From: an uncultured Marvinbryantia sp.
GTDB taxonomy: Bacteria; Bacillota; Clostridia; Lachnospirales; Lachnospiraceae
NCBI GenBank assembly: GCA_934408725.1
Contig: CAKRVB010000004.1
Span: forward strand, 1 to 64,000
Reading direction: 5' to 3'
DNA length: 64,000 bases
The position numbers were made by a program, and so were the translations under genes. Positions 17,697-27,049 of this stretch are shown piece after piece. How positions within the stretch are numbered: the first letter of the stretch is position 1; every line of letters starts with the position of its first letter. Under the pieces are notes generated by a model that saw nothing but the letters and a program-made list of their open reading frames with translations, made no database searches and had not been told where the DNA came from.

Positions 17697-18692
17697 TCAG
17701 TCATCATTATTCTCAATTCTAAAATACACCCATGCGTCATATGTAATGTTCACCAGATCAAAATAAAAGAACAAAAAATCAGCATCATTCAACCGCATTC
17801 TTTCTCCATTTATATCTAATACATCTTCCAACTCACCATCTGGATTCACTAACAAGATTGCTCTGATATTTTCCGAAAAATTTTTTATGACTTCCAGTAA
17901 AATAATCATCTCTTTCTTTACTACTTTTTGGATCCATCTGTACAGGCAATCTGCCTGCATATCTGATACCCTGAGATATTCTTCCACTGTTTCCGGAATC
18001 ATGATCTTCATCTCTGCACTTTCGACTTCATACCTGCAGCATTCTTTTTTCCACTCTTTCAGGCTTCTATCCAGTACTCTTGCATTCCCGATCAATGATA
18101 TAACTGTACTCTGTTCCCGTATCGTATCCTCCAGTTCCGCTAATTCTGGAAATGTCTCATAAAAATGATATCCCATTTCCCTCAGATAGCGCCTGTTTTT
18201 CAAATATACGTCATAGGCTCTGTTCTTTCTCTGAAGAGAACACATATCCACTTCCCACAGCCAGATCTCTTCCGGCGTCTCTCCGAACCGATTCAAATCT
18301 GGCAAGCGTTCCATCAGAATCGCCAGATTCGGCAGTCCAGCCTGATAAAATACTATATATGCACCAGATGCCCAGCTGCAGTAATAAATATGACGCAGTA
18401 TATTTTCTGTCACTTCATCTGTATACAATCCATGGAGCAATTCAGGAAAGATAACTTTGCACTTCTCTACAAATTCCTTTCTGGCAACTTCATCAAATTC
18501 TATGTACTTTTCGTCAATGATTTTCAGGAACTCATTTTCCTCTTCTTTATCCAGAGGCTCATCCACTTTCCAGATAAAATCTCTTTGCCACGATTGTCCA
18601 TCCGTTTGCATTACGAAATTTACCTGAATAAAAATGGATTTATTCTCCTCTTTTCGAATATATGGATATGCAATGCATTTTTCTACTTTCAT
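17697..18692 (-). CDS. Uncharacterised protein, 331 residues
   Basis: I do not recognise a family. The ATG at 18692 is supported by AGGAG just upstream; a GTG at 18710 is in frame. The protein is soluble, mixed alpha/beta and rich in Trp and aromatic pairs such as HIYYCSWASGAYIVFY. It ends in a beta-rich region, LLVNPDGELEDVLDI and WVYFRIENNDD. It lies 65 bases upstream of the acylphosphatase start on the same strand. No catalytic motif is evident. Confidence 0.55.
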   Translation of the reverse strand: MKVEKCIAYPYIRKEENKSIFIQVNFVMQTDGQSWQRDFIWKVDEPLDKEEENEFLKIIDEKYIEFDEVARKEFVEKCKVIFPELLHGLYTDEVTENILRHIYYCSWASGAYIVFYQAGLPNLAILMERLPDLNRFGETPEEIWLWEVDMCSLQRKNRAYDVYLKNRRYLREMGYHFYETFPELAELEDTIREQSTVISLIGNARVLDRSLKEWKKECCRYEVESAEMKIMIPETVEEYLRVSDMQADCLYRWIQKVVKKEMIILLEVIKNFSENIRAILLVNPDGELEDVLDINGERMRLNDADFLFFYFDLVNITYDAWVYFRIENNDD

Positions 18693-18749
18693 TCCACTCT
18701 CCTGATTCACATTTTACTGTCCGTTCTCTCGAAAATCAGCATGCTCAGC

Positions 18750-19649
18750 TTACTCATTATCGTTGAGCAACACATTCAACATTACTCTAAACAATTCTAT
18801 TGTACCACCAGTTGCAAACGGCTGATCAGTTCTGTGTCTATCACTTCCACAAGAAGCTAAAAGGTCATATTTTATCTGTAGCTTTTTAAGAAATTCCATA
18901 CGTACAGGATCATTCAGGTACATTTCGTAATAAATTTCCATTCCGGCAACTGCTCCTGCTGCCTGTTTAAAATCCCTGACAAGTTGTTCTATTTCTTCTT
19001 CATTTAATGAATATCCATATGGATGTGCCAGACATGGGATTCCTCCATATTCTATAATCTTTTTGACGGCTGTTTCCATGGTTACATAATGAACGTACTT
19101 TGTACTTGGTATATAATATGGGCTGAAGTTTCCTATCTGATGATCAAATGCATCATCTATACTGGATTCTATTCCTTTCTCTACCAGTACTTTTGCAATC
19201 TGATGTCTGCCTACATGTTCACATGTACGTTCCACATTACACACTTCATCCAATGTTATATTAATCTTTCTCTTTTTAAGATCTTCCAGAATTGCTTTCA
19301 CATAATCCAGTTTTCCATCTTCAATTCCAGAAAACACATCCTCAAAATCTTCTGGATTCACACCATTAGGAAATATTCCTACTACATGAATTTCCGTTGT
19401 ATCCTTCCATGCCGGTACATAATATTCCGTAGACAACTCTATTCCCGGAACAATCATCATCTGCCCAGACATTTTACATTCTGTAAATGTAAAACAATTA
19501 TGATCTGTAATTGCAATCAGCGAAAGACCAGCTGCCTGTGCTTTTCCAATTACCTCATCTGGAGATTCCATTCCGTCTGAATTCGTCGTATGTAAATGCA
19601 GATCAATAAGACCATTCTTTTTTTCTAATAAATTCATATGTTTTTTCAT
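18750..19649 (-). CDS. PHP-domain metal-dependent hydrolase
   Basis: A polymerase-and-histidinol-phosphatase domain protein, likely a phosphoesterase with a trinuclear metal site. The N-terminus carries LIDLHLHTTNSDGMESPDEV, then IAITDHNCFTF, and later CEHVGRHQIAKVL, PCLAHPYGYSL and CGSDRHRTDQP supply further histidines and aspartates. The 299-residue length fits stand-alone PHP proteins. An internal ATG at 19637 is an alternative start. Neighbours do not point to a pathway. Confidence 0.82.
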   Translation of the reverse strand: MKKHMNLLEKKNGLIDLHLHTTNSDGMESPDEVIGKAQAAGLSLIAITDHNCFTFTECKMSGQMMIVPGIELSTEYYVPAWKDTTEIHVVGIFPNGVNPEDFEDVFSGIEDGKLDYVKAILEDLKKRKINITLDEVCNVERTCEHVGRHQIAKVLVEKGIESSIDDAFDHQIGNFSPYYIPSTKYVHYVTMETAVKKIIEYGGIPCLAHPYGYSLNEEEIEQLVRDFKQAAGAVAGMEIYYEMYLNDPVRMEFLKKLQIKYDLLASCGSDRHRTDQPFATGGTIELFRVMLNVLLNDNE

Positions 19650-19810
19650 AATTAACGTTTCATCTTTCCTAATTTGCCTAACTTCAATTCACCTGACATA
19701 TCTGAATACTTCATTACTTACTAACCGATCCGACTGGACTCTTCCATAATACCATAATTCTTTTAATACTCTTCATTATGAGATCTTCCTCCCATCCCAT
19801 ATTCAAGATA

Positions 19811-20935
19811 TTATGCTGCAGACAAATCCGATTTCAGATAGTTCTGAATTTCTTCATAGAACTCCATTAGTGACTGATCCGCCATTTTCTCTGCATCAAC
19901 TTCCACAAGTTGAGTTGCGTAACGAATATAAGAAATATCGTCAGTGACATCCGAAACATAATGCGACATTTCTTCCTCATACTGCCCTGCCGTATATAAA
20001 AGTCGCAGATTCTCATATTTCTTAGTCTCATCTGACCCTTTAATGTCCTGAAAGAGTTCCACTAAACAGTGTTGATAAGCATGTGCCATCTCATGGGTTA
20101 CAACACGCAGAATACTATAGCCGTCAGCAACGGTCAGATATTCATAAGAAAGTGTAATTTCATTGGCTTCCTGATTGTACTCTCCCAGAAGATTTTCTTC
20201 CAGATGCGAAATTCTTAAAGCAGGTGCCTGATCAATTCCATAATATCTGGTTTCTACACGAATACATCGTTCCAATACCGCAGCCTTATCATCCAGAGTC
20301 AAGTCTCTCCATCCACATTCCGGATCCAGCTTTGAAATTTCTTCAATATTTGCTGCAAGACTATTATCATAATCCCAAATATCATCCTGGCTGTCAGAGA
20401 TATTGTAAAAAATCTGGCTGTAGAATAACGTATACTGGTCATTGATATGTTTCTTGCCAATAAAGACACTTACTATCATAATTGCACATACACCAATTCT
20501 GGTCAGAAATGCCGTATTTTCATAGAAAAACTTTTTTTTACTATTTGATCTGCGTAGTTTTCTGCAGTAAATACCTGCAAGCCCGGCACTGACACAAACC
20601 ACCAGAACCGCTCCGATCATGTCTGCAAACTTGATTGTATCTTCATATCGCCAGATGTTCACAAGATCATAGAAAAGTACCGGAATAACTCCAATCCCAA
20701 TGATGCTGATGATATTTCTATGAAACCGGAAAGTCAGATAATAAGACACTGTTCCCACAACCGCAACCATAAAATACAGCTTGAGATGATCCCACACTCC
20801 ATTTATTGAAAATGTAATAAAATACTCTTCATAAACAAGAGTAAATCCAACCAGTGCAATGATCATTAAGTAAAAGAAAACATCTTTTGAAAACCGATTT
20901 TTAATATATTTTGATTTTCGTTCTCTCAGTTTCAT
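19811..20935 (-). CDS. Membrane protein with HEMAH zinc-peptidase-like motif
   Basis: Not assigned to a family. Six or so hydrophobic spans occupy residues 10-165, after which a soluble region carries VVTHEMAHAYQH, an HExxH motif typical of zinc metalloproteases, in the segment following EITLSYEYLTVADGYS. A conserved E further on, in QYEEEMSHYVSD or VDAEKMADQSL, could be the third ligand. The start at 20935 follows AGGAGGATG at good distance. The soluble domain probably faces outward. A protease role is inference. Confidence 0.6.
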   Translation of the reverse strand: MKLRERKSKYIKNRFSKDVFFYLMIIALVGFTLVYEEYFITFSINGVWDHLKLYFMVAVVGTVSYYLTFRFHRNIISIIGIGVIPVLFYDLVNIWRYEDTIKFADMIGAVLVVCVSAGLAGIYCRKLRRSNSKKKFFYENTAFLTRIGVCAIMIVSVFIGKKHINDQYTLFYSQIFYNISDSQDDIWDYDNSLAANIEEISKLDPECGWRDLTLDDKAAVLERCIRVETRYYGIDQAPALRISHLEENLLGEYNQEANEITLSYEYLTVADGYSILRVVTHEMAHAYQHCLVELFQDIKGSDETKKYENLRLLYTAGQYEEEMSHYVSDVTDDISYIRYATQLVEVDAEKMADQSLMEFYEEIQNYLKSDLSAA

Positions 20936-21037
20936 TAGTACATCCTCCTGTTTTTGTATATATAGAATGTACATCACAAAGCAGAAATACCGTCTCCGTT
21001 TCCTTTGCCGTAATTCTATTCATACCAGCCATAACAT

Positions 21038-21292
21038 TCAAGTATATCTCAGAAAACATAATCGATTCAGACTATCCCATTTAGCATAAGGGATCTTACT
21101 CCGCGCAACATAAATAATATCGATCAACTCGAACAAGGGCATATCACCTATGTACTCGCTGATAATCTTTGATGCCAGTGCCTGAATAAAGTCCTTATCA
21201 ACGAAATTATTGTCGAGTTCATTTCTCAATAAAATGTATGCATTCACCGACTTCCCCATATTTAACAGAATTTCCTGTTCTTCCCTTCTCAT
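21038..21292 (-). CDS. Small helical protein of unknown function
   Basis: An 84-residue product from the ATG at 21292, chosen because AGGAG lies upstream; a frame continuing to 21370 adds low-complexity sequence. It is helical with NAYILLRNELDNNFVDKDF and ends KWDSLNRLCFLRYT. It lies between the esterase and the metalloprotease-like gene. No family recognised. Confidence 0.45.
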   Translation of the reverse strand: MRREEQEILLNMGKSVNAYILLRNELDNNFVDKDFIQALASKIISEYIGDMPLFELIDIIYVARSKIPYAKWDSLNRLCFLRYT

Positions 21293-21422
21293 ACCAATTA
21301 GTCTCCTCTCACCTGATAGTGAAAGCTTACCACTCAAACCAGAATTCCCATCTGTGTTTCCATGAGACAATCCATAAGACTGATATGTAATGACTTTTTC
21401 AAGTTACCTCTTGAATACTTCA

Positions 21423-22205
21423 TTACTTATAATACATATATTCCATTGCTTTCCACAGTCCCTTTTTGAAGCAGTCTGCATCATGCCTACCATGTTCTAT
21501 TGGATAAAACCAATAATCCATACCTACCTCCTCCATTTTTCCTATTAACTCTATATTTCTTGAATAAAACCATTCATCTGTTCCACAGGTTACAACAAAC
21601 TTCGGATTTTCACTTCGTTCATGAAATAATTTCAATGCAGCTAACGCATTTCGTTCTGTAGACTGAGACAAATCTGACAATGGCAAAAAATAGTACAGAA
21701 AAGATTTTCTGATGTTCAGCGAATATGGATTTAAACTTCCCCATACTTCTGGGTTCCCCATTTCAACATCCTTGGCTATATAAGCACCCGATATGGAAAT
21801 CACTTTCCGAAATACTCCTGTTCTGGCTGATATTAACGTTGCTCCAAATCCCCCCATCGAGATACCAGCCAAGATTACTTCTACTGATTCTGAGATTCCA
21901 TAGCTTCTTTTCATATAATCCGGAAGCTCCTGTGCAATAAAACCCTCACAATCATATTCATTTGTCGAAATATAATACCTGTTTTCCATAAGCGGAATGG
22001 CAACTGCCATCTGATACCTGTTACTCAATTCCTCCAGATCCAATTCCAAAAGAAGTACGTTCCACAATTCTACTGCTTTTTCTGGGTTCATATTTCCGTG
22101 AAGCAGTATCATCATATTTTTCACCTCATTCTTATCCGGGAGAATGGCCTTTAAAAGTACCTCTGAGTTTAACGCTTCCGATTTCACATATCTTGTTTCA
22201 ACCAT
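21423..22205 (-). CDS. Alpha/beta hydrolase, esterase-like
   Basis: A serine hydrolase with an esterase-D-like fold. MILLHGNMN is the oxyanion-hole strand, ILAGISMGGFGATLI holds the nucleophile serine (near residue 116), VTCGTDEWFY should hold the acid and IEHGRHDADCF the histidine. No signal peptide is present. It starts 11 bases after the ClpX-like gene stop, so it belongs to the same transcript. The substrate is unknown. Confidence 0.78.
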   Translation of the reverse strand: MVETRYVKSEALNSEVLLKAILPDKNEVKNMMILLHGNMNPEKAVELWNVLLLELDLEELSNRYQMAVAIPLMENRYYISTNEYDCEGFIAQELPDYMKRSYGISESVEVILAGISMGGFGATLISARTGVFRKVISISGAYIAKDVEMGNPEVWGSLNPYSLNIRKSFLYYFLPLSDLSQSTERNALAALKLFHERSENPKFVVTCGTDEWFYSRNIELIGKMEEVGMDYWFYPIEHGRHDADCFKKGLWKAMEYMYYK

Positions 22206-22216
22206 TATCTCATCTC

Positions 22217-23707
22217 CTATGAACAGGAATGTGCACGACTGTTTTCAAAGATTGGTTTCTCCCCATTTAGTATTATCCCTTTATGTAAATGTACGGTATC
22301 ATAATAAGGCATTTTTTCTAAAATATCATATTCTGCTGTCCCTATGATCGTCTCTACCATAGATAATGCGGATCTTGCTCCTGTATTATAATCTTCCAAC
22401 TTTTCTACCAAAGCGTCAACCATTTCTTCGTCATATATGAGATGACTTCCTTTTCTTTCAAAGAGCTTTTCTTTACGATCTAAGGTGTCTCTTACAATTT
22501 TTTTCAGAACAGAAGCTGACAGTTTGTCCATATGGGAAATGGATCCGATTCTTCCAATGAACTGTCTTGACACGCCTATTTTTATCAAATCAGAGCGAAG
22601 ATCATAGCACTCATTTTCTTCTGCGTCTATCTGGCCAAATCCAATATTCCGGTGTTCTTCTGCGCGTTGATTTTCTAGTTCTTCAAATGCTCCAGCGAGG
22701 ATCCAGAGAACCTTTCTGGTATCAACACCTTCATATTCCTGCGTTCCTGCCAGAGCTGTTAACAGCTGACTCAGAACTGTTGCATTCACATCCTCTCCTG
22801 CGGCATCTGTATTCGGAAGGGTCAGCTTATCTATCTCATCCAGAAAAACAATGGCCAGTTCTTTTTCTTTCTTACGCAATCCAGTCTTAATTTCCTTCAT
22901 GAGGTGCGTGACATTTTTTCCATCAAAACCATTGGCAGTCAAATCGGTCGCTGTGCAGGAAATAAATGCCGCCTGCCTGTTTAACGGTTCGTAATTCTTA
23001 AGCAATTCATAGATCAACGTCTTTCCTGATCCGGTAGAACCCTCTAGCAGGATTGGCATTCGTTCTGCCCCGCGGGACTCTATAAAATTTGCAACTGATA
23101 CGGCTATATTTTTCTTCGCCGTCTCCTGCGCATACATGCCCGCATCCAGATGCTGCTTGATGCGTAATGCCAATGGGACTTTCAAATCCAGGTCGTCTCC
23201 TGTCCGTTCATTATTTTCATTCCATTCCTTTTCTTTTATAGCACTCCTCAGAAGGCGCATCGCTTTGTCAACTTTATACGATTCTTGGGCATCCTGTTCT
23301 TCTCGCTCACACTTATTATAGATATAAAGCATCGTCAAAGCGCCGCCCATCAGAGTGTTCTCTACGCACCGCTTATTTTCTGGCGCCTGATGATACCACT
23401 CATTGAGTGCCTCGATCCTGTCTGGAATACCGAACAGTCTGAGAAACATCAATTCCTCTGAATGAATCATATTAGCAACTACCACAATGAAATTTGACGT
23501 GAGCTGCGAATTTTTTTCCATCGACGCAATCATATCAAATACGGCTAATTCCAGGTCGTTATTAACCCTCTCGGATTCTTCCGCATACCTGAATGGATAT
23601 AATCTTTTTTCCATGATATAGGTCTCAATCATTTCTCTTTTATACGCTCTGAACGCCTGGCTGAACTGTCCCCCGCTACGATATGTTTTGAAAACTTTTT
23701 CCTGCAT
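22217..23707 (-). CDS. ClpX-like AAA+ unfoldase with a different N-terminal domain
   Basis: A AAA+ ATPase whose residues 200-480 align with ClpX in order. Walker A is GSTGSGKT near 223, a pore-loop equivalent is ANGFDGKNV near 258, Walker B is IVFLDEIDKL near 287, and a ClpP-docking-like IGFG sits at 355-358. The FIGRIGSIS segment with the arginine finger follows, and sensor 2 is in TGARSAL. The first 190 residues are helical and replace the zinc-binding domain of true ClpX. The RKH pore loop is absent. It lies between a YbjN-like gene and an esterase. An accessory unfoldase that hands proteins to ClpP is plausible but unproven. Confidence 0.8.
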   Translation of the reverse strand: MQEKVFKTYRSGGQFSQAFRAYKREMIETYIMEKRLYPFRYAEESERVNNDLELAVFDMIASMEKNSQLTSNFIVVVANMIHSEELMFLRLFGIPDRIEALNEWYHQAPENKRCVENTLMGGALTMLYIYNKCEREEQDAQESYKVDKAMRLLRSAIKEKEWNENNERTGDDLDLKVPLALRIKQHLDAGMYAQETAKKNIAVSVANFIESRGAERMPILLEGSTGSGKTLIYELLKNYEPLNRQAAFISCTATDLTANGFDGKNVTHLMKEIKTGLRKKEKELAIVFLDEIDKLTLPNTDAAGEDVNATVLSQLLTALAGTQEYEGVDTRKVLWILAGAFEELENQRAEEHRNIGFGQIDAEENECYDLRSDLIKIGVSRQFIGRIGSISHMDKLSASVLKKIVRDTLDRKEKLFERKGSHLIYDEEMVDALVEKLEDYNTGARSALSMVETIIGTAEYDILEKMPYYDTVHLHKGIILNGEKPIFENSRAHSCS

Positions 23708-23753
23708 AGTTCTTCCTCCGAATTGAATTTAGCCTTGGATTACATTACTACAT

Positions 23754-24395
23754 CTACACGATGCTTTCAGGATCTTCCTCATCACTCTCCATTTCAATTT
23801 CTCTGCTGATCAACGGTGAGAAACTTTCCATCCTGCTTTCGGTATCCCAATCTTCATCATCCTCTTCTTTATCAAGAAGTTCCATTATCTTTTTCCTGAG
23901 TTCTTCAAGCTCTTCTTCCGATACTCGTTCCCTATTTCTTCCCATTTCCTGAAATGATTCGTTCGTATAAAGTGCTTTCATAAAAATCTGATACTCTTTA
24001 TTCAAAATCCGCATAACTTTGACCAGAATTTCTAATGCAATTTCACCTATACACTTGTCAGGAATTTTTTCTGGAAAATCATATTCACAGTTAATGTCTC
24101 CATCTGCATCGACATTAAACTTTAAATAACACATCCTATAATTGAGTATATTACAGGCCTCCAACACACGCATACGCTTTTCCGGCTGGATACCCGTGAC
24201 AAGCTGGATGTGAACCGCAACAGAATTGGAATCATCAATGCTGAAAAACTGCACCGACAAATTTGGTCCATTATTTATTGAGAAGCCTACACATACCGCC
24301 TCCCATCCATGCTTTTTAACCACCCAATAAGTTATGTCATCTTTTTCTAATTTTTCTGCAATTAAATTGGTTGCTTTGAATTCATACTTGTCCAT
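23754..24395 (-). CDS. YbjN-domain-like protein with acidic tail
   Basis: The first 150 residues have the alternating strand-helix pattern of the YbjN/type III chaperone-like fold, including LSVQFFSIDDSNSVAVHIQL and MRVLEACNILNYRMCYLKFN. The rest is a charged helix and acidic tail with EEELEELRKKIMELLDKEED. It is the first gene of the operon with the ClpX-like unfoldase (46-base gap), so an adaptor or substrate role for that enzyme is a reasonable guess. Family match is by pattern and only moderate. Confidence 0.6.
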   Translation of the reverse strand: MDKYEFKATNLIAEKLEKDDITYWVVKKHGWEAVCVGFSINNGPNLSVQFFSIDDSNSVAVHIQLVTGIQPEKRMRVLEACNILNYRMCYLKFNVDADGDINCEYDFPEKIPDKCIGEIALEILVKVMRILNKEYQIFMKALYTNESFQEMGRNRERVSEEELEELRKKIMELLDKEEDDEDWDTESRMESFSPLISREIEMESDEEDPESIV

Positions 24396-24498
24396 GCTAG
24401 TCTTTTCTCCTCATGTAATCAAATTATTTTTCTTGTTTCTGTTATATAAATAACACATTTCCACAACAAAAAGGTCGCCAAGAAAGTGACATTTTATT

Positions 24499-24526
24499 TT
24501 GCGTACATACATATCTATGCTATACT
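24499..24526 (+). promoter_or_regulatory. Promoter for the intact macro-domain gene
   Basis: TTGCGT and TATACT separated by 16 bases lie 28 bases upstream of the ATG at 24554, with GGGAGG just before it. It sits in the divergent gap to the YbjN-like gene. Confidence 0.5.
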
Positions 24527-24553
24527 ACTTCTATAAATAAGGGAGGTATTGCA

Positions 24554-25630
24554 ATGGCATTTAAAATAATTCGTAACGATATTACAAAAGTTAGTGCAGA
24601 TGCAATTGTTAATACTGCCAATCCGAATCCTGTGTACTTTAGTGGTATTGATTTGGCTATATATGAAGCTGCTGGTAGGGAAGCTCTTCTTATTGAACGA
24701 AGGAAAATTGGAAAAATTGCAAGAGGTGATGTTGCTGTTACCAATGCTTACAATCTGAATGCGAAATACATTATACATACCGTTGGGCCTGTATGGAAAA
24801 GAGGTCTTTATCAGGAACTTGATATTCTAGAAAGCTGCTATAAGAAATCATTAGAAAAAGCTATTGAACTAGACTGTAAAAGTATAGCATTCCCCCTTAT
24901 TTCAACGGGTTCATACGGATTTCCAAAGGATAAAGCCTTACAGATAGCAGTAACTGTATTCAGCCAATTTCTTCTGAAATATGATATCCAAATTATTCTT
25001 GTTGTATTTGGTCGAAGATCTTTTCAACTTTCTCAAAAAATTGTTGGTGAAATTGATTCCTACATTGACAATAATTATGTAAAAGAATGTTATAAAAAAG
25101 AATATCTAACGAATCCTACTGAAACTAAGCGTGTAAGTGAATACTCCTTACCACACTCTAAGGGAAACAAGATTCAAACAAATAGCAATGCTGACTGTCC
25201 TTTAGATGCACATGGTTTATACCAAAAAAATTTTGAAAATGCTTATTCACTGACAACCAATATCTCATTAGATGACCAGCTAAAAAATATTGGTCTTTCT
25301 TTTCATGATAAGTTGTTTGAGTTAATCCGTGCTGCTAATCTTGATAATAAGGATGTTTGGAAGAGAGCCAATCTTGATCGGAAACTTTTTTCTAAAATCC
25401 AATGTAATGCAAACTATCATCCTAAAAAGAAAACTGTAATGGCTCTTTGCATTGCGCTTCAACTTAATTTAGATCAATCAAAAGACCTATTGTCACGAGC
25501 TGACTGGGCCTTTAGCCCAAGCAGTAAACTAGATTTAATCGTTCAGAAAGCTATTATTGACAAACAATATAATATTATTCAGTTGAATATAATATTATTT
25601 AAATACACCAATGAAATACTTGGCGGGTAA
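24554..25630 (+). CDS. Macro-domain protein with helical C-terminal domain
   Basis: Residues 1-165 form a macro domain that should bind or hydrolyse ADP-ribose derivatives: IIRNDITKVSADAIVNTANP, AKYIIHTVGPVW, and FPLISTGSYGFPKDKA are the ligand loops. Residues 245-358 are a helical module with DVWKRANLDRKLFSKIQ and DQSKDLLSRADWAFSPSSK, seen in related Firmicutes proteins and in the interrupted paralogue at 11601-12686. It is the only plus-strand gene in this stretch and is more A/T-rich than the core genes. It directly precedes the IS66 remnants. Enzymatic activity versus binding cannot be told. Confidence 0.85.
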   Translation: MAFKIIRNDITKVSADAIVNTANPNPVYFSGIDLAIYEAAGREALLIERRKIGKIARGDVAVTNAYNLNAKYIIHTVGPVWKRGLYQELDILESCYKKSLEKAIELDCKSIAFPLISTGSYGFPKDKALQIAVTVFSQFLLKYDIQIILVVFGRRSFQLSQKIVGEIDSYIDNNYVKECYKKEYLTNPTETKRVSEYSLPHSKGNKIQTNSNADCPLDAHGLYQKNFENAYSLTTNISLDDQLKNIGLSFHDKLFELIRAANLDNKDVWKRANLDRKLFSKIQCNANYHPKKKTVMALCIALQLNLDQSKDLLSRADWAFSPSSKLDLIVQKAIIDKQYNIIQLNIILFKYTNEILGG

Positions 25631-25735
25631 TAACTATTATTATATAGATGAGAAGTTATCCATCTGGACGGGCGACTGTTGGTAGTATATAAATAGTACA
25701 AAGTAAAAAAGACTTCTTCCAATAAATGATATAAG

Positions 25736-25898
25736 GTAAACGGTGTAACGTAAGCGCTGAGTAATCGACCGTGTACGACTTACAGGATCTGCCTATACAG
25801 GCAGATCCTCCCGATTCTCAGGTCTTATTGTTTCAGTATCTGTAACACCCAAACATCTTTCCTTTATGAAATCACTCCATGGCAGCAGCTGTTCTATG
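25736..25898. mobile_element. Remnant of an older, inverted IS66-family element
   Basis: The stretch starts with an IS66-type end, GTAAACGGTGTAACG, and 57 bases further in, on the minus strand, a C-terminal coding remnant (stop at 25793) reads IEQLLPWSDFIKERC. This resembles the LLPWS tail of IS66 transposases, including the complete copy next door whose stop-to-end distance is nearly the same (55 bases). It is cut at 25898 by the complete element. The match is short, so confidence is moderate. Confidence 0.5.
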
Positions 25899-26023
25899 GT
25901 AAACGGTGCAACCTGAGTACCTTTACTATACCACATATTTCTGCAATAATAGTCATAAATACTACACTGGTATAAAAAGTTAAGTCTCAACTTTTTATAC
26001 TCCCTATAATTAGGAGCAGAATT

Positions 26024-26404
26024 ATGACTACACAACCAAGTATTGTTGCACAGCAGGTACGATTACGCCAATGGGCTGAACAAATACAGTCCTGCCGTAA
26101 CCGCCCAGAAGGAATGGATGTCGAAACGTGGTGCAGCCAGAACAACATCACAAAGGCGAATTATTACTACCGCCTCCGAAGAGTCAGGGAAGCCTGTCTC
26201 GAACAGATACCGGAAACACCGGCATTTGTTGAAATACCAATGGCTGATCATATACCAGCGAAATCACGTGAAAAACTGCCAGCCATGGATGGCCAGCCGC
26301 TGCTGCGGATCCATAACTGTGCAGGTATCTCCATAGATATTTTTCAGGACATGCCTGCTGAAAAGTTGCAGAGTCTGGTAGAGGCACTGGCTTATGTTCA
26401 ATGA
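26024..26404 (+). CDS. tnpA: IS66 accessory protein TnpA
   Basis: A 126-residue helix-turn-helix accessory protein of IS66 elements. WCSQNNITKANYYYRLRRVR is the recognisable segment. It overlaps tnpB by 11 bases, the normal coupling in this family. Confidence 0.8.
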   Translation: MTTQPSIVAQQVRLRQWAEQIQSCRNRPEGMDVETWCSQNNITKANYYYRLRRVREACLEQIPETPAFVEIPMADHIPAKSREKLPAMDGQPLLRIHNCAGISIDIFQDMPAEKLQSLVEALAYVQ

Positions 26405-26756
26405 TGCCAGAGGCTTTAAAAAGATCTATCTGGCCACCGGTTATACGGATCTTCGGCGTGGAATTGACGGGCTGGCTTCTATTATCCGGTATCAGTTTCA
26501 GCTGGATCCACATGATAAGAATACCCTGTTTCTTTTCTGCGGAAGGCGCAGTGACCGGATCAAGGCTTTGCTCTGGGAAGGTGATGGCTTCCTGCTCATG
26601 TACAAGAGGCTGGACAGCGGGGCTTTCTGCTGGCCACGTTCTGCAGATGAGGCAATGGAAATTTCGGAAGACCAGTACCAGATGCTGATGCAGGGACTGG
26701 AAATCATTGCCAGACACCCGATCAATGAGATTGACCATCCACGGTTTCTGATGTAA
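26394..26756 (+). CDS. tnpB: IS66 accessory protein TnpB
   Basis: The IS66 Orf2-like protein needed for transposition. MFNDARGFKKIYLATGYTDL and LRRGIDGLASII mark the family start and RIKALLWEGDGFLLMYKRL its core. The 120-residue length is complete. Confidence 0.92.
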   Translation: MFNDARGFKKIYLATGYTDLRRGIDGLASIIRYQFQLDPHDKNTLFLFCGRRSDRIKALLWEGDGFLLMYKRLDSGAFCWPRSADEAMEISEDQYQMLMQGLEIIARHPINEIDHPRFLM

Positions 26757-27049
26757 TCTTGTGCAGAATGCTGAAAATAAAATTTCTTTTTGTTCGGCTG
26801 AATAAGCGTTCCCGGACGGACAAAGATGATTATCCACAGAAACCGTCCAGACATCTGGAAGTGTTTCGGGATACAGGGAAATGCCTTTCCCTATCGTGGA
26901 TAACACATCTGAGAACCCGCGGTTTTAGCGGATTTTCAGATGTATGATCCATCGTCATAATGACGGACAGCCATTTGTAACCAAGTGGCGGTAATGCGTC
27001 AGATATGCTATACTGTCAGACAGAAAACGAAAGGATACGGTCTGCAGCT

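Noticed and set aside
25793..26035. Minus-strand 80-codon open frame as an intact gene
   Set aside because: Its first half is IS66 end sequence and antisense to tnpA; only the last 35 codons look like a real, truncated IS66 transposase tail.
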